Below are positions 51,717-61,141 of a stretch of 64,000 nt of DNA, piece by piece; within the stretch, counting starts at the first letter, position 1, and every line of letters begins with the position of its first letter. This stretch comes from JAMQKA01 sp034521835 (lineage in GTDB: Bacteria; Bacteroidota; Rhodothermia; Balneolales; Balneolaceae). Position numbers and translations under genes: made by a program. Below the pieces are notes generated by a model, which ran no database searches, was not told where the DNA came from, and saw only the letters and a list, made by a program, of their open reading frames with translations. The DNA is taken from the NCBI GenBank assembly GCA_034521835.1, contig JAXHMA010000008.1, forward strand, positions 62,001 to 126,000, given 5' to 3'.

Positions 51717-51755
51717 AAAAAAGGCCTCATCTCCTTTGGGATTTGAGGCCTTTTG
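51717..51755. terminator. Bidirectional terminator after amtB
   Basis: AAAAAAGGCCTCA / TGAGGCCTTTT stem around 14 bases, between amtB (plus) and the DUF6567-like gene (minus). Confidence 0.85.
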
Positions 51756-51792
51756 CAATGAATAAAATAAAAGCTAAATGTGCATTTTGGGA

Positions 51793-52206
51793 CTATTCAA
51801 ACTCAATAACATCAGCCCGTACGGTTACCTTAACTTTGGTATAAAGAATCAAGTTGATGATGTCAGCGTCGTAGCGAATATTCGTGAGGGCCAGGTTTTC
51901 CCCTTCTACGCTGCCGTGTTCAGCTTCGTAGCTGGCCCAGAGGTTTTCAAGGGCATCAGCATAGAGCATATCCGAACCGCTGACCCTGGCGATGGCTATG
52001 GTGTTTGCCAACATGCCGTAGGAGTAACTTAATCCCAAAATATAACCGGACTCTGCCATACCCGAGACGTTGCTCGCAGCGATGGAAAAGTTTCCTTCTT
52101 CCAGGTTAACATTGGTTTGATTCGTGGAGATAAATGCGCCCGAACTCGTGCATCCCGCCAGTAGGCCTATCGCTAATACTGCTAGTAGAATATTGGATTT
52201 GTTCAA
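51793..52206 (-). CDS. DUF6567-like lipoprotein, 137 aa
   Basis: Lipoprotein with lipobox LLAGC (residues 15-19), then SSGAFISTNQTNVNLEEGNF, the start of the DUF6567 family as I recall it. The C-terminus has ALENLWASYEAEHGSVEG and LILYTKVKVTVRADVIEFE. Function unknown; outer-membrane or periplasmic. Frame intact. Confidence 0.75.
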   Translation of the reverse strand: MNKSNILLAVLAIGLLAGCTSSGAFISTNQTNVNLEEGNFSIAASNVSGMAESGYILGLSYSYGMLANTIAIARVSGSDMLYADALENLWASYEAEHGSVEGENLALTNIRYDADIINLILYTKVKVTVRADVIEFE

Positions 52207-52488
52207 GGGAGATTCCTTTTATTTTGGGTTGTGGGGTGAAGTACTATTCAATTTTACTGAACTAAATATACTTGCATTGTAGGAATAACCCTACGAAGCA
52301 AGTAGAGAATTGGAGGTCTTCCGGAAAGGTGCGAACACCTGAACCGAATAAGCCACATGCTGGCACTCTATCTATGCGTACCACATTTATAAACGAGGCA
52401 CTATTCGGCCGAATGATTTAACACGTTTAATAGGTAGATCTTTGGCGGGAGGGAACGATCAGTCACACCTGTTACCTATTCAAGCAGA

Positions 52489-52866
52489 TTATTCTCGCAG
52501 TCTTCGTACAAACTGTCGTGCAGAACTCCTGGAATGGAAAGTTGTGTTCCGGCCATTGTCCATTACCTGTCCTGACACATATTTTTCCCGGCCGTTTGTG
52601 AGCATAACGCGCAGCTCAATACGACCAACGCGTCCATTCCGCTGTAAAATTTTCATATCCTTGCGTATCAGTGATCGAGTTCCTATAACAATGTACTCTC
52701 GACCGGATAGTTCAAGTACTGCATAATAGACAGAGCTTCTTTTCTGGATATAATCAAACTTGTCAGGTTCCTGGGCACTAAGTGGAGTTGAAGCAAAGAA
52801 CAGGAGGGCAATCGCAGTTGCCAGAAGGGAAAGTGTGAAGCTGTTGAACGCTGATTGACGTTTCAT
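52489..52866 (-). CDS. Small secreted protein of unknown function, 125 aa
   Basis: The real start is the ATG at 52866 (MKRQSAFNSFTLSLLATA), giving a signal peptide cut near PLSAQ. The mature part, about 95 aa, is basic (REYIVIGTRSLIRKDMKI, then RIELRVMLTNGREKYVSGQ). No family is recognised. Confidence 0.6.
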   Translation of the reverse strand: MKRQSAFNSFTLSLLATAIALLFFASTPLSAQEPDKFDYIQKRSSVYYAVLELSGREYIVIGTRSLIRKDMKILQRNGRVGRIELRVMLTNGREKYVSGQVMDNGRNTTFHSRSSARQFVRRLRE

Positions 52867-52944
52867 AATAAACTCCGGTATTGAAAAAATTACCCCTAAG
52901 ATATTGATTATCAAATAAAAACGAATTAGAGGACCAAGGTGCAT

Positions 52945-53306
52945 CTATAAAAAGATATAACCTTTTGGTTAGCTCAGATTCGATTTGTTGAGCAGATCAT
53001 TTTGCACTAATACAAAAAAGCAGGTGGGTGGCGGTTTTTGGCACATTTCAAGCCAAGATAATCTTGGGTGCGCGTGGTAAATAGTCTCGAGCTTTAAGAA
53101 TATGTAGTTATACGTAAAAATAATTACGAAAATTTAACTATGGTGTTCAAAACATTCAGTTTATATTATGAAAATACAAATGGCGTTATAGCCGTCTGTA
53201 GATGAGCAGCCGTCCTTGATTGGAGGGTTGCTAAATTAATATATACCCACCTTTTGAGATGAAATATTCATCTTCATTCCCCAAAATCTTCTTTAATAAT
53301 TACAGC
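52945..53306. other. Intergenic region, about 360 bp, with repeat copy A
   Basis: AT-rich upstream region. GCAGCCGTCC-TTGATT-GGAGGGTTGC at 53207-53232 forms a hairpin and, with the GTCTGTAGATGA before it, resembles the copy at 54573-54630 on the other side of the next gene. Confidence 0.4.
53190..53235 (+). repeat. Repeat copy A with stem-loop
   Basis: AGCCGTCTGTAGATGA followed by a hairpin. Copy B is at 54573-54630 in the same orientation. The two flank the luciferase-like monooxygenase gene. Confidence 0.4.
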
Positions 53307-54349
53307 ATGGAATTTGGTATTTACACCTTTGTTGAAAATACGCCCGATCCTGAAACCGGGCAGAAATTGGCGCCTGAAGAACGCCTGAGTAATCTGATGG
53401 AAGAGATTGAGCTGGCCGATAAGGGCGGTCTCGATCTGTTTGGCATTGGCGAGCACCACCGGGAGGAATACCTTTCATCGTCGCCTTCAACTGATCCTGG
53501 CGGCCGCCGCGCTACGCACCAGGGGATATTCGCTGACAAGCGCCGTTACGGTGCTCGGCTCTGAAGATCCCGTCCGTGCTTACCAGCAGTTTTCAACAGT
53601 GGATCTGCTTTCAAAGGGACGAGCCGAAATGATGGTGGGCCGAGGCTCGTTCACGGAATCCTTCCCGCTTTTCGGATATGACCTGGATGACTACGATGAG
53701 CTTTTTGCCGAAAAGCTGGACCTGTTGCTTGCGCTGCGTGAGAATGAGAAAATAAGCTGGAGCGGCAAGCACCGTCCCTCCATCGATAACAGGGCCGTAT
53801 ATCCGCAGCCGATGCAGCCTGACCGCTGCCCGTTCGGGTGGCGGTGGGAGGCACTCCCCAATCGGCCTACCGGGCGGGCGCACTGGGCCTGCCGATGGCG
53901 CTGGAGTATTATCGGCGGGCAGCCTGAGCGATTTAAGTCGCTGGCCGACCTCCACCGGCGCGGAGCAGAGGAAGCGGGCCATTCGGCGCCGGCTCTCGAG
54001 TATCAACTCCCACGGTTTCATTGCGGAGAACTCAACAGGAAGCCGCTGATATCGCCTTTCCCGTATTTAAGCAGGTGGTGGACAGTAATCGGCGGCGAGC
54101 GTGGATGGTCGCCAACTGACCCGAGACCAGTTTGAGGCCTCCCGCACGCTACGAGGAGCCAATGTAGTGGGAAGTCCACAGCAGGTCATTGACAAAATAT
54201 TGTTTCAGCACGACATATTCGGTCACGACCGGTTTCTCCTTCAAATGAGCGTAGGCAAGAGATCTCGATACAAAACTTGTTGGCGCTCCATCGAGCTCTT
54301 TGCCACCGAAGTGGCCCCGGTTGTCAATAAGGAGCTGAGGGATTCGTAG
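53307..54349 (+). CDS. Luciferase-like flavin-dependent monooxygenase (heavily frameshifted)
   Basis: LLM-class oxidoreductase (F420- or FMN-type TIM barrel). The ATG at 53307 gives MEFGIYTFVENTPDP and LADKGGLDLFGIGEHHREEY. After a break near 53475: RTRGYSLTSAVTVLGSEDPVRAYQQ and VGRGSFTESFPLFGYD. The frame breaks again near 53815-53830 (from QPMQP on), and near 54080-54100. The last frame reads VVGSPQQVIDKILFQHDIFG, with HDRFLLQMSVG. Joined length is about 345 aa. At least four breaks make it non-functional as sequenced. The substrate is unknown. Confidence 0.75.
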
Positions 54350-54909
54350 CATTTAAGCCTGGGTCAACCTGGATAGAATCACCTGCCACTCCTCTTGTGA
54401 CATATTCTCCCCGCGGGATTAATGCTTATCGTGATTTTATATAGGCTGTTCCTCCATTGATGGGGATGTATAAAGTAGTTATTCCAAAATTATACGTAGC
54501 AAGTTTTAACCAATTTTCACTTTAGATGGAATGTATCGTATCTACATATCTGTTTATATGCAATTGGTCTTAACAGCCTGTCTGTAGATGATAAAAAGGC
54601 AGTCCTTCTTGATTGAAGGGCTGCTTATTATTTGTAATAACCATTCTGATAGATCTGCCGGGCCTTTCGACCTATAGCCGAAATGACTTAAAAAACAAAA
54701 GAGAAGTGCGTATGGTATATGATGGGGCTATTGGAGGGGCTTGTTTATAGTTATATAGCCGAGGGAGTTCGACAGATTACAAGGAGCATGAAGCCTAACA
54801 ACGTGCTATTCCATGCTGTTAAAAATATATTGCTGAGGATGTGATATATTACCCCGGATATTTGAAGGGCTGCCATTTAATTTTTTTAACCGCAACAATT
54901 AATGAAACA
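54350..54909. other. Intergenic region, about 560 bp, with repeat copy B
   Basis: Holds the terminator-like hairpin at 54599-54630 and the presumed promoter of the MscS-type gene. No protein gene was found. Confidence 0.4.
54573..54630 (+). repeat. Repeat copy B, terminator-like stem-loop
   Basis: CAGCCTGTCTGTAGATGA, then GCAGTCCTTC-TTGATT-GAAGGGCTGC (10-bp stem with one G-T pair) and TTATTATTT. It likely terminates the monooxygenase transcript. Related to copy A at 53190-53235. Confidence 0.5.
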
Positions 54910-56194
54910 ATGAATCACATTGAAGAGTGGATTGAATCACTACTGGTAAATACAGGAATCGCTGAAGAGTGGGTGGTCTATCTGCGGCTTATCCTTTTTA
55001 TCCTGATTCTGATCCTGCTCTCGGGAATCGCTTATGTTACTACGAAACGGATTATCATCCACTATCTCTATAAATTTGCAAAGAAGTCATCCGTTGCCTG
55101 GGACGATACCTTGGCCGATCACAAGGTATTCAACAACGTAGCCCATATCATTCCTGCCATTTTGGTCCGCATCATGGCACCCGTTATTTTCGCTGACTTT
55201 GAGCAGGCACTTCCTTTCATTATTAAAGTAACAGACAGTTATCTGCTGATTGTGGGTATGACAATCATTTTTGCGTTTCTCAGGGTTGCACAACACGGAC
55301 TTACCTCCCATCCGATGTTTAAAGATAAACCGATCGCAAGCTATTTTCAGCTTGTACGAATCATCCTGTATATCGTTACCGGTATTCTGGTTCTTTCTCT
55401 CATTCTGGAGCAGTCACCCGTATATTTCCTTAGTGCATTTGGTGCGATGACAGCCATTGTCCTGCTGATCTTTAAAGATACTATTCTCGGGCTGGTGGCC
55501 AGTGTGCAGATGTGGTCCAATGATATGGTGCGGGTAGGCGACTGGGTGGAGATGCCCAAATACAACGCGGACGGGGATGTGATTGAAATTAACTTAAACA
55601 CGGTAAAAATTCAGAACTGGGACCGAACCATCACCTCCATTCCGACCTACTATTTTATCACCGACAGTTTTAAAAACTGGAGAGGCATGCAGCAGAGCGG
55701 CGGGCGGAGAATCAAGCGGGCGATCTATATCGATGCCCAAACAGTAACATTTGTGGATCCGGAGATGCGTGAGGAGTTCAAAAAATACCACCTGCTCAAA
55801 GAGTATCCTGGAAACGCGGCAGAAAGAGATTGAAGCGTACAATGAGAAACATAACCTGGATACGTCGGTACTGATCAACGGACGGCGAATGACCAATCTT
55901 GGAGTGTTCAGAAAATATGTTGAATGTTACCTGAAAAACCATCCCCAAATTAAACAGGATATGACCGTGATGGTTCGCCAGCTCGGATCGGAGAGCCGGG
56001 GCATTCCCGTGGAGATCTACTGTTTTACCAGCACCACCGCCTGGCTGGAATATGAGGCTATCCAGGCAGATATATTCGACCATCTCTATGCTACTGTAGC
56101 ATTCTTTGACCTCGATATTTTCCAGGAACCCAGCGGCCGGAATTTTTCTACTGTTTTCCAGTCCCTGGAGAACAATAGTTCGCCTGAACATTAA
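54910..56194 (+). CDS. MscS-family mechanosensitive channel, YbdG-like (frameshifted)
   Basis: Inner-membrane channel that opens under membrane tension. Best start is the ATG at 54910 (MNHIEEWIESLLVNTG). Five hydrophobic helices are visible to about residue 180, then the MscS pore/beta-domain region FGAMTAIVLLIFKDTILGLV and VGDWVEMPKYNADGDVIEI with NTVKIQNWDRTITSIPTYY. The frame breaks near 55810; the other frame gives YLETRQKEIEAYNEKHNL and runs to 56194. Joined length is about 428 aa, close to YbdG (miniconductance type, 415 aa). Confidence 0.88.
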
Positions 56195-57238
56195 CCTTCT
56201 TCGTTAGTAATTTTCTTGTTTGCCCTTCTAATCCTCAAGAATCTCCTTTTTGTGGTATAAGAATAATGAAACGAGCCACCTATGTGGCCTTTCCAATTAT
56301 CACTCCATGACCAGATGATGAGGTCATTTCTATTGTGAAAGACTCATATAAGATTGTCCGCAACGAGACGCTCATCAATGAATTGTTGCAGTTCTTAGCG
56401 ATCAGCGGAGAGTGAACCCTCAAAAGCTCAGCATTATTCACTTGAAGAGATAGCGCAGAGTTGGGAACCAGTAATAAATACTATGGTTGCTAACAGTTAG
56501 TTCTGAGAATAACTAATTCGCACAAGAATAATGCTGATAATGCATTAGGTTTGTGTGATTTATTCAAGTAAGAGAGGGAGAGATTATACTTTTCAACCAC
56601 TTTGTTCTACCAAATAAAAGCCGCAACGTATTAGAGCATTGAGCTCTCAACAGGTTACGGCCATAATAGCACATCTTAAAGTGCCCAAGAGAGGATCTGG
56701 AAGTGCTTCTCCCTAAAAACAATCTGATCTTATTCTCAATTTGTTGTCTTTTCCAGTTACATCCCATCAGATCCTCTCTCTAGCAATCGACAAACGCCCA
56801 AAATCATTGATTCCTTCGAGGTGGCTTCCTACTTGTTGCTTCAGCGCTATATCGAGCTATTCATGAAATACTTGCCAGCCCGGTCGGCGCACTGCTACTT
56901 CGCAAGTATTTTAACAAGACTATCTCTGGGCTACAGACATGGAACCAGTCCAATAGAAGTATGACTAAGAGACTGGGGAAGTGGATCAAATATTAAACCG
57001 AAAACCGATTTTACCCTAGCTGATGGATTGGAAACCTAATTGCTGGGTGTTGATAAAGAAGGGGCGCCGGTTGGCATCGCATTTTTAATTTCCCCTCTTT
57101 ATTACAATAAAAATGAGTTTGGGACTATTCCCCTTGGGCTTGTTTATAGTGCCATAACTCATCGTTTTAATAAACCTTCAAAATGATATTCAGAATAGTT
57201 ATGGTATCCACCCAACTAACTACGTATAGATACATCTA
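56195..57238. other. Degraded or non-coding region before the accessory island
   Basis: About 1 kb without a credible gene. It holds a 12-bp perfect inverted repeat, AGAGAGGATCTG (56688-56699) and CAGATCCTCTCT (56768-56779). Protein-like scraps without start or continuity occur near 57040-57140 (LLGVDKEGAPVGIAFLISP). It likely contains gene remnants at the island edge. Confidence 0.35.
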
Positions 57239-57934
57239 TTAAATATCCCTTCCTAAGTTAAAACTAGTTTTACATTCTTTAGCTCTGCTATTCCAATCAG
57301 GAAAATAAATATCAAATTGTTTCAGCTTATCTTTGTTCTTGCCTTCTGAATAATTACTCCTATGCTTGTCATCAACGTTAGAATGACATTTCACACATAA
57401 ACACTTCAAGTTATTAAGAGTATTATTGGTCTTATCATTGTCTATGTGATGCACTTCACAAAACCATTCCATTCTTCTGTCAGAAAGATCGATACCACAA
57501 GTTTCACAAATAAACCCTCTTTTATATCTATAAGCTTTGGAAACCTGTCTCCAATCTCGGGTATATCCATCAAATCGCAAATCGTCTTCAGTATAATCTC
57601 GGTTTTCACCCTTTTTCAAAATAACATCAAACCAATCAGTCTGGTCGTCTCCATAAGAGTAAAAGTTTACTTGACGATGACAATTCTTACACAATTCAAG
57701 ATTCTTGGGACCTAAATCTTTTCGCTGATCTGTACAGTAAATATTTACTGGCATTCGATTTGCAAAACGAAATCCTGTATATGTTTCACGAGTTTCGCAA
57801 TCTGTTATATGATACCTTGGTAAAGTGTCGTAGTGCTCGGTAGCAAATCTTTTTTTGTAGGCAAACATATAATACTCATGCTCACCATTTTGATTGGAAT
57901 TGCTACAAAAAAATGGACAGTGAGTTAAGCCAGA

Positions 57935-58806
57935 TCATGCAGCCAGTTCTTGTTGTTGTGTTAAATAATTCTGCATTTCTGCTGGTGTTCGATAGTCCAG
58001 TGTAGAATGCAAGCGCTGGCGGTTATACCAGATCTCAATAAATTGGAAGATTACTCCTCGAAGTTTGTTGTAACTATAGTGTTTAGGTTCTATCGGTAGT
58101 TCTGCTTTAAAGGTTTTAAAGAAGCTCTCGGCCGGTGCGTTATCCCAGCAGTTGCCTTTGCGGCTCATGCTTTGGCGGACCAGCGGTCGAGCTTTTAGCA
58201 ACTTCCTAAACTCCTCGCAGGCAATATTGGACACCCCGGTCAGAATGGAAGACCAGCTCCTGGTCGATAGTCCGCTTTTGACAGGCCTGCTTTCCAGGCC
58301 GGAATAATCGTTTCATCGGCGCTCATGCCTTCCGAGAACGACCAGCCCACGATCTGGCGATCAGCCAGATCCATGATGGTCGTCAGATACAGCCACCCCT
58401 GATTGCTGGGGATATAGGTGATGTCGCTTACCCACACCTGACCCAATCGGCCGGCCGAAAAATCTTGGTCCAGCAGGTTCGGAGCCACCGGCAGGGTGTG
58501 CCCCGAATCGGTGGTAGTGACCCATTTGGGACGAATCTGGCTTTGTATGCCTTCTTTTCTCATGAGCCGAGCGACTCTCCGGCGACTTAGCTGTTCTCCC
58601 TCTCGAAGCAGTTGCTGGTGAATACGGGGACTGCCATAAGTCTTCCCCGACTTCAGCCACACTTGCTTAATTCGTCTCGTCAGGCGCTGGTTTTCTTTGG
58701 CGCGATCGGAGGGCTCGCGACTCATCCAGCTATAATAGCCGCTTCTGCTTACATCGAATACCTCGGACATCTTTACAATGGGAAATATGTGTCTGTGTTC
58801 AGCCAT
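57935..58806 (-). CDS. IS3-family transposase orfB, DDE domain (frameshifted)
   Basis: Integrase-core transposase. ATG at 58806 (MAEHRHIFPIVKMSEVFDVS), HTH_21-like region RRIKQVWLKSGKTYGSPRIH, first Asp in VWVSDITYIPSNQGWLYLTT, second in HSDRGVQY, Glu in NCWDNAPAESFFKTFKAEL. Two one-base insertions (about 58247 and 58225) split it into 58240-58806 and 57935-58234; removing them gives LVFHSDRGVQYACEEF. It would normally be made as an orfA-orfB fusion by -1 frameshifting. Confidence 0.88.
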
Positions 58807-58817
58807 AAATTGGAAGA

Positions 58818-59116
58818 TTACCCGTTTTTCTTGGTAAAGATGCCCATCGCCTTTTTTAAGATATCCCGCTCCATACGCACGTCAGCCAACTCTTTCTTCA
58901 ATTCGGCCAGCTCCTTCTCTTCGGGCGTCTGGCTGGGAATGCCTTTGCCCGGAAAGGATTGCTGGGGCTTGCTTCTTATATCTCGATCGCCAAGCGTAGA
59001 TAAGGCCCGGGTTAATACCCTAACTCATCGGCCAGCTCGCGGATATTATCCCGCTGGTAGCTTTGCTGGATTACGTACAGGTTAAATTCTTTGCTGTAGG
59101 TTCGTCTTTTACTCAT
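58818..59116 (-). CDS. IS3-family transposase orfA (frameshifted)
   Basis: HTH protein MSKRRTYSKEFNLYVIQQSY, about 98 aa when intact. One extra base near 59020 (GAGTTAGGGTATTAAC against GAGCTGGGTATTAAT in copy 2) breaks the frame. The C-terminal helix is a leucine zipper with RMERDILKKAMGIF. An A6G slippery run follows, as in copy 2. Confidence 0.8.
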
Positions 59117-59337
59117 AATTGTTAGTTGTCATAAATTGCAGCCGACAATCTATGGCTTAACTGGGTGTCCACCAAAATGTAGCAAGTTCAGATAGATAAA
59201 GGAATTTCTCTTTCGAATAATTTTTTCATGCGTAATACTCTCAAGCTTCTGAAACTTGAAGTCCGATTGGTCAGCATATTCTGCTTGTAACTTATTAAGT
59301 ATGAAGTCTGCAGTAGAACCTTTTGTAAAATCGTATA

Positions 59338-60028
59338 TCATTCGCTATTCATTTCAAATATATCATTAATTAATGCATCGCTACTTGTTACAACACGGAA
59401 CTCGACTCGTCTGGATAACTCAGAATTAATCTCATCATTCTCACTATTATAAATATATTCCTTCATCATTCAAAGCTTTTGAAAAAGACATCCCTGTAGC
59501 AGTCAATAAAAAATCAAAACGATCTCTTGTGGAATCTGCTAAAGAATTATAAGCTTGAGAATTACGAACGTAATCCAACACCTCTATAGCTCGCATAGAT
59601 GAAAGCCACAAATTATAGTTGTAACTATTTGCGCCACTTTGAGGTGGAATATCATCAGTATGTCCTTCTATACGAATATCTTTTATATATTTTAAATATT
59701 GGGGATTTGTAACTATCTCAATGTACTGGGGTATAAACCAATCTAACTTTTCTCGCATCTCAGACGATATTGAATACTCACCTAATTCAAATAAATACCC
59801 ATCTCCCTTGGTATTGAACCTTACAGTACCATCTGGTTTCAATTCAATATCATCCTTATGCAATTCCTCTTGAAATTCATCCTGCAAAGAATTGTAGATT
59901 TCATCCTGAACGTAACGATACTGAAAAGCCTGCAAAACGTAGTTAATGGCTATAAAAAGGAAGACAACCATCAAGCCCGTCATTAAATCAGCTATAGATA
60001 TCCAATAGCTATTATCTGTTTGTTTCAC
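59338..60028 (-). CDS. zorB: ZorB-like MotB/OmpA-domain stator protein (frameshifted near 3' end)
   Basis: Peptidoglycan-anchored half of a ZorA-ZorB proton-driven motor. A GTG start at 60028 overlaps the zorA stop (GTGA). One N-terminal membrane helix holds the proton-carrying Asp: YWISIADLMTGLMVVFLF (Asp14). Then a plug/linker and an OmpA-like domain with IRIEGHTDDIPPQSG. One extra G near 59455 stops the frame early; removing it gives NDEEYIYNSENDEINSELSR and then RVEFRVVTSSDA, the usual OmpA C-terminal NRRVEFR-type motif, with the stop at 59338. 229 aa. Confidence 0.85.
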
Positions 60029-61119
60029 GCCACTTGCCCATTTTGTTCTTCAAGATATTGAATATAAGACTTCATCAATCGGTCAAGATTTTCAAATGTC
60101 TCTTCTAATCTATTGGTAAATGATTCATCCAATTTTTCGATCTGGGCAATATCAAACTCTCTTAATTCGACCAACGTATGATTCATAGCATTAGCTGCAT
60201 CAAGGACTCCGGACTCCTTATCTAACCATCCTTTTACTTCTTTTTGTGTTTCTACAAGATGTTCAACTATCCGTTCTACTTCATTCTTATACAGATCGGC
60301 ATCAGCAGATACTGAAACCAAATTTTCTGTTGTTGTCTCAAGTTGAGTAATTAAACCCGACAATGAAGATTCATCCTCAATCGATTGCCTTAGTGTGTCA
60401 AGCGAACTTTTAAGTTCTAGGGCAGAATTACTTATTTGAGAAATTGTTGCATCTATCTTTTCATAAGATTGCAACAGCTCTTCTGTACGTTTGTTAATCT
60501 CTTTATTCGATTCAAGAACACTACTAACATCTTCTCGATACTCTTCTTGCCATTCCACAAGTTGATCAACCGACCGAGTAAGATTCTGAAAATTTTCGTA
60601 ACCAACTCCCCTGATAAGCTCTGTGAACGTATCATTAAAATCCTCTATTACCTTTTTCAGGGAAGACATTATCGCCTCAGAATTATACTTTGCAAGATTC
60701 TCTCCAAAGGTATCTATAGATACCTTAAGATTAGAAAGTAACAGTTGCTGGGTTTCGACTTCTGGATCTTTAAGTGTCCCCTTAGAATATCGATGACGAA
60801 TAATTACTCCAGAGCAAACAGAAAGGAACAACCCGTAGAGAGAAGTAATAAATGCATTTGTGAGCCCCCCAAGAAGTGTAGAGATGCTCTGTGAAATTTC
60901 TTCTGGGTTCAAATTAAAATCAAGTAATCCATAGGTCACTCCTGCAAATGTCCCTAGCACTCCTAATGTTATAAAAGTGGCTGGAATATGTTGAATTATA
61001 TCAAACCCGGTAAAACTCCATCTAGGTTTTCTAAAAAATAAAGCTACTATAGAATACAGAGTCCAAATACCAAGTAGAATCCAAGGCAAAACTTGTAAAA
61101 TGAATTTTTCAAAAGTCAT
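60025..61119 (-). CDS. zorA: ZorA-like MotA/TolQ/ExbB-family motor protein with coiled-coil tail
   Basis: Membrane half of the Zorya motor, 364 aa. Helix 1 is at 7-30. Helices 2-3 hold the MotA/ExbB core: IPATFITLGVLGTFAGVTYG and LGGLTNAFITSLYGLFLSV. After HRYSKGTL the protein continues as a cytoplasmic tail of about 230 residues with long coiled coil (residues about 180-355), the hallmark that separates ZorA from MotA. The tail is shorter than in E. coli type I ZorA. It starts 22 bases after the helicase-nuclease-Gre gene, so all four genes form one operon. Confidence 0.87.
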   Translation of the reverse strand: MTFEKFILQVLPWILLGIWTLYSIVALFFRKPRWSFTGFDIIQHIPATFITLGVLGTFAGVTYGLLDFNLNPEEISQSISTLLGGLTNAFITSLYGLFLSVCSGVIIRHRYSKGTLKDPEVETQQLLLSNLKVSIDTFGENLAKYNSEAIMSSLKKVIEDFNDTFTELIRGVGYENFQNLTRSVDQLVEWQEEYREDVSSVLESNKEINKRTEELLQSYEKIDATISQISNSALELKSSLDTLRQSIEDESSLSGLITQLETTTENLVSVSADADLYKNEVERIVEHLVETQKEVKGWLDKESGVLDAANAMNHTLVELREFDIAQIEKLDESFTNRLEETFENLDRLMKSYIQYLEEQNGQVA

Positions 61120-61141
61120 AAAAATAAGTTCGATTCCTTTG

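Larger units (their letters stand above)
57895..59190 (-). mobile_element. IS3-family insertion sequence, copy 1 (1296 bp)
   Basis: Ends are imperfect inverted repeats, TGGAATTGCTACAAAAAAAT (57895 on) and TGAACTTGCTACATTTTGGT (from 59190 inward on the minus strand), both continuing to GTTAAGCC. The 3-base target duplication GAT is at 57892-57894 and 59191-59193. It carries orfA and orfB. As sequenced, orfA and orfB are both frame-broken. It interrupts the HNH gene. It is similar to, but clearly diverged from, copy 2 at 63452. Confidence 0.92.
57239..59341 (-). pseudogene. HNH endonuclease, Zorya type II effector-like, split by an IS3-family element
   Basis: Two exactly matching halves. The 5' half (59341-59191, MIYDFTKGSTADFILNKLQ to RKRNSFIY) and the 3' half (57894-57239). 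If 57895-59190 and one copy of the 3-base duplication are removed, the frame runs on as FIY-QNGEHEYYMFAYKKRF without a stop, giving 267 aa. The 3' half has an N-terminal LELCKNCHRQVN zinc pair and a C-terminal HNH domain: ICETCGIDLSDRRM, EVHHIDNDKTNNTL, LKCLCVKCHSNVDD. The ATG overlaps the zorB stop (ATGA), so the two are translated together. HNH proteins next to ZorA/ZorB are the ZorE effectors of type II Zorya; homology to ZorE itself was not tested. Confidence 0.8.

Noticed and set aside
56564..56767. 67-codon minus-strand ORF as a transposase remnant
   Set aside because: It covers the 92-bp inverted-repeat unit but shows no DDE, HTH or other transposase motif.
60025..61119. The MotA-like protein as an ExbB/TolQ or flagellar/gliding stator
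   Set aside because: The long cytoplasmic coiled-coil tail, the peptidoglycan-binding partner and the HNH neighbour fit ZorA better; no flagellar or Tol genes are nearby.
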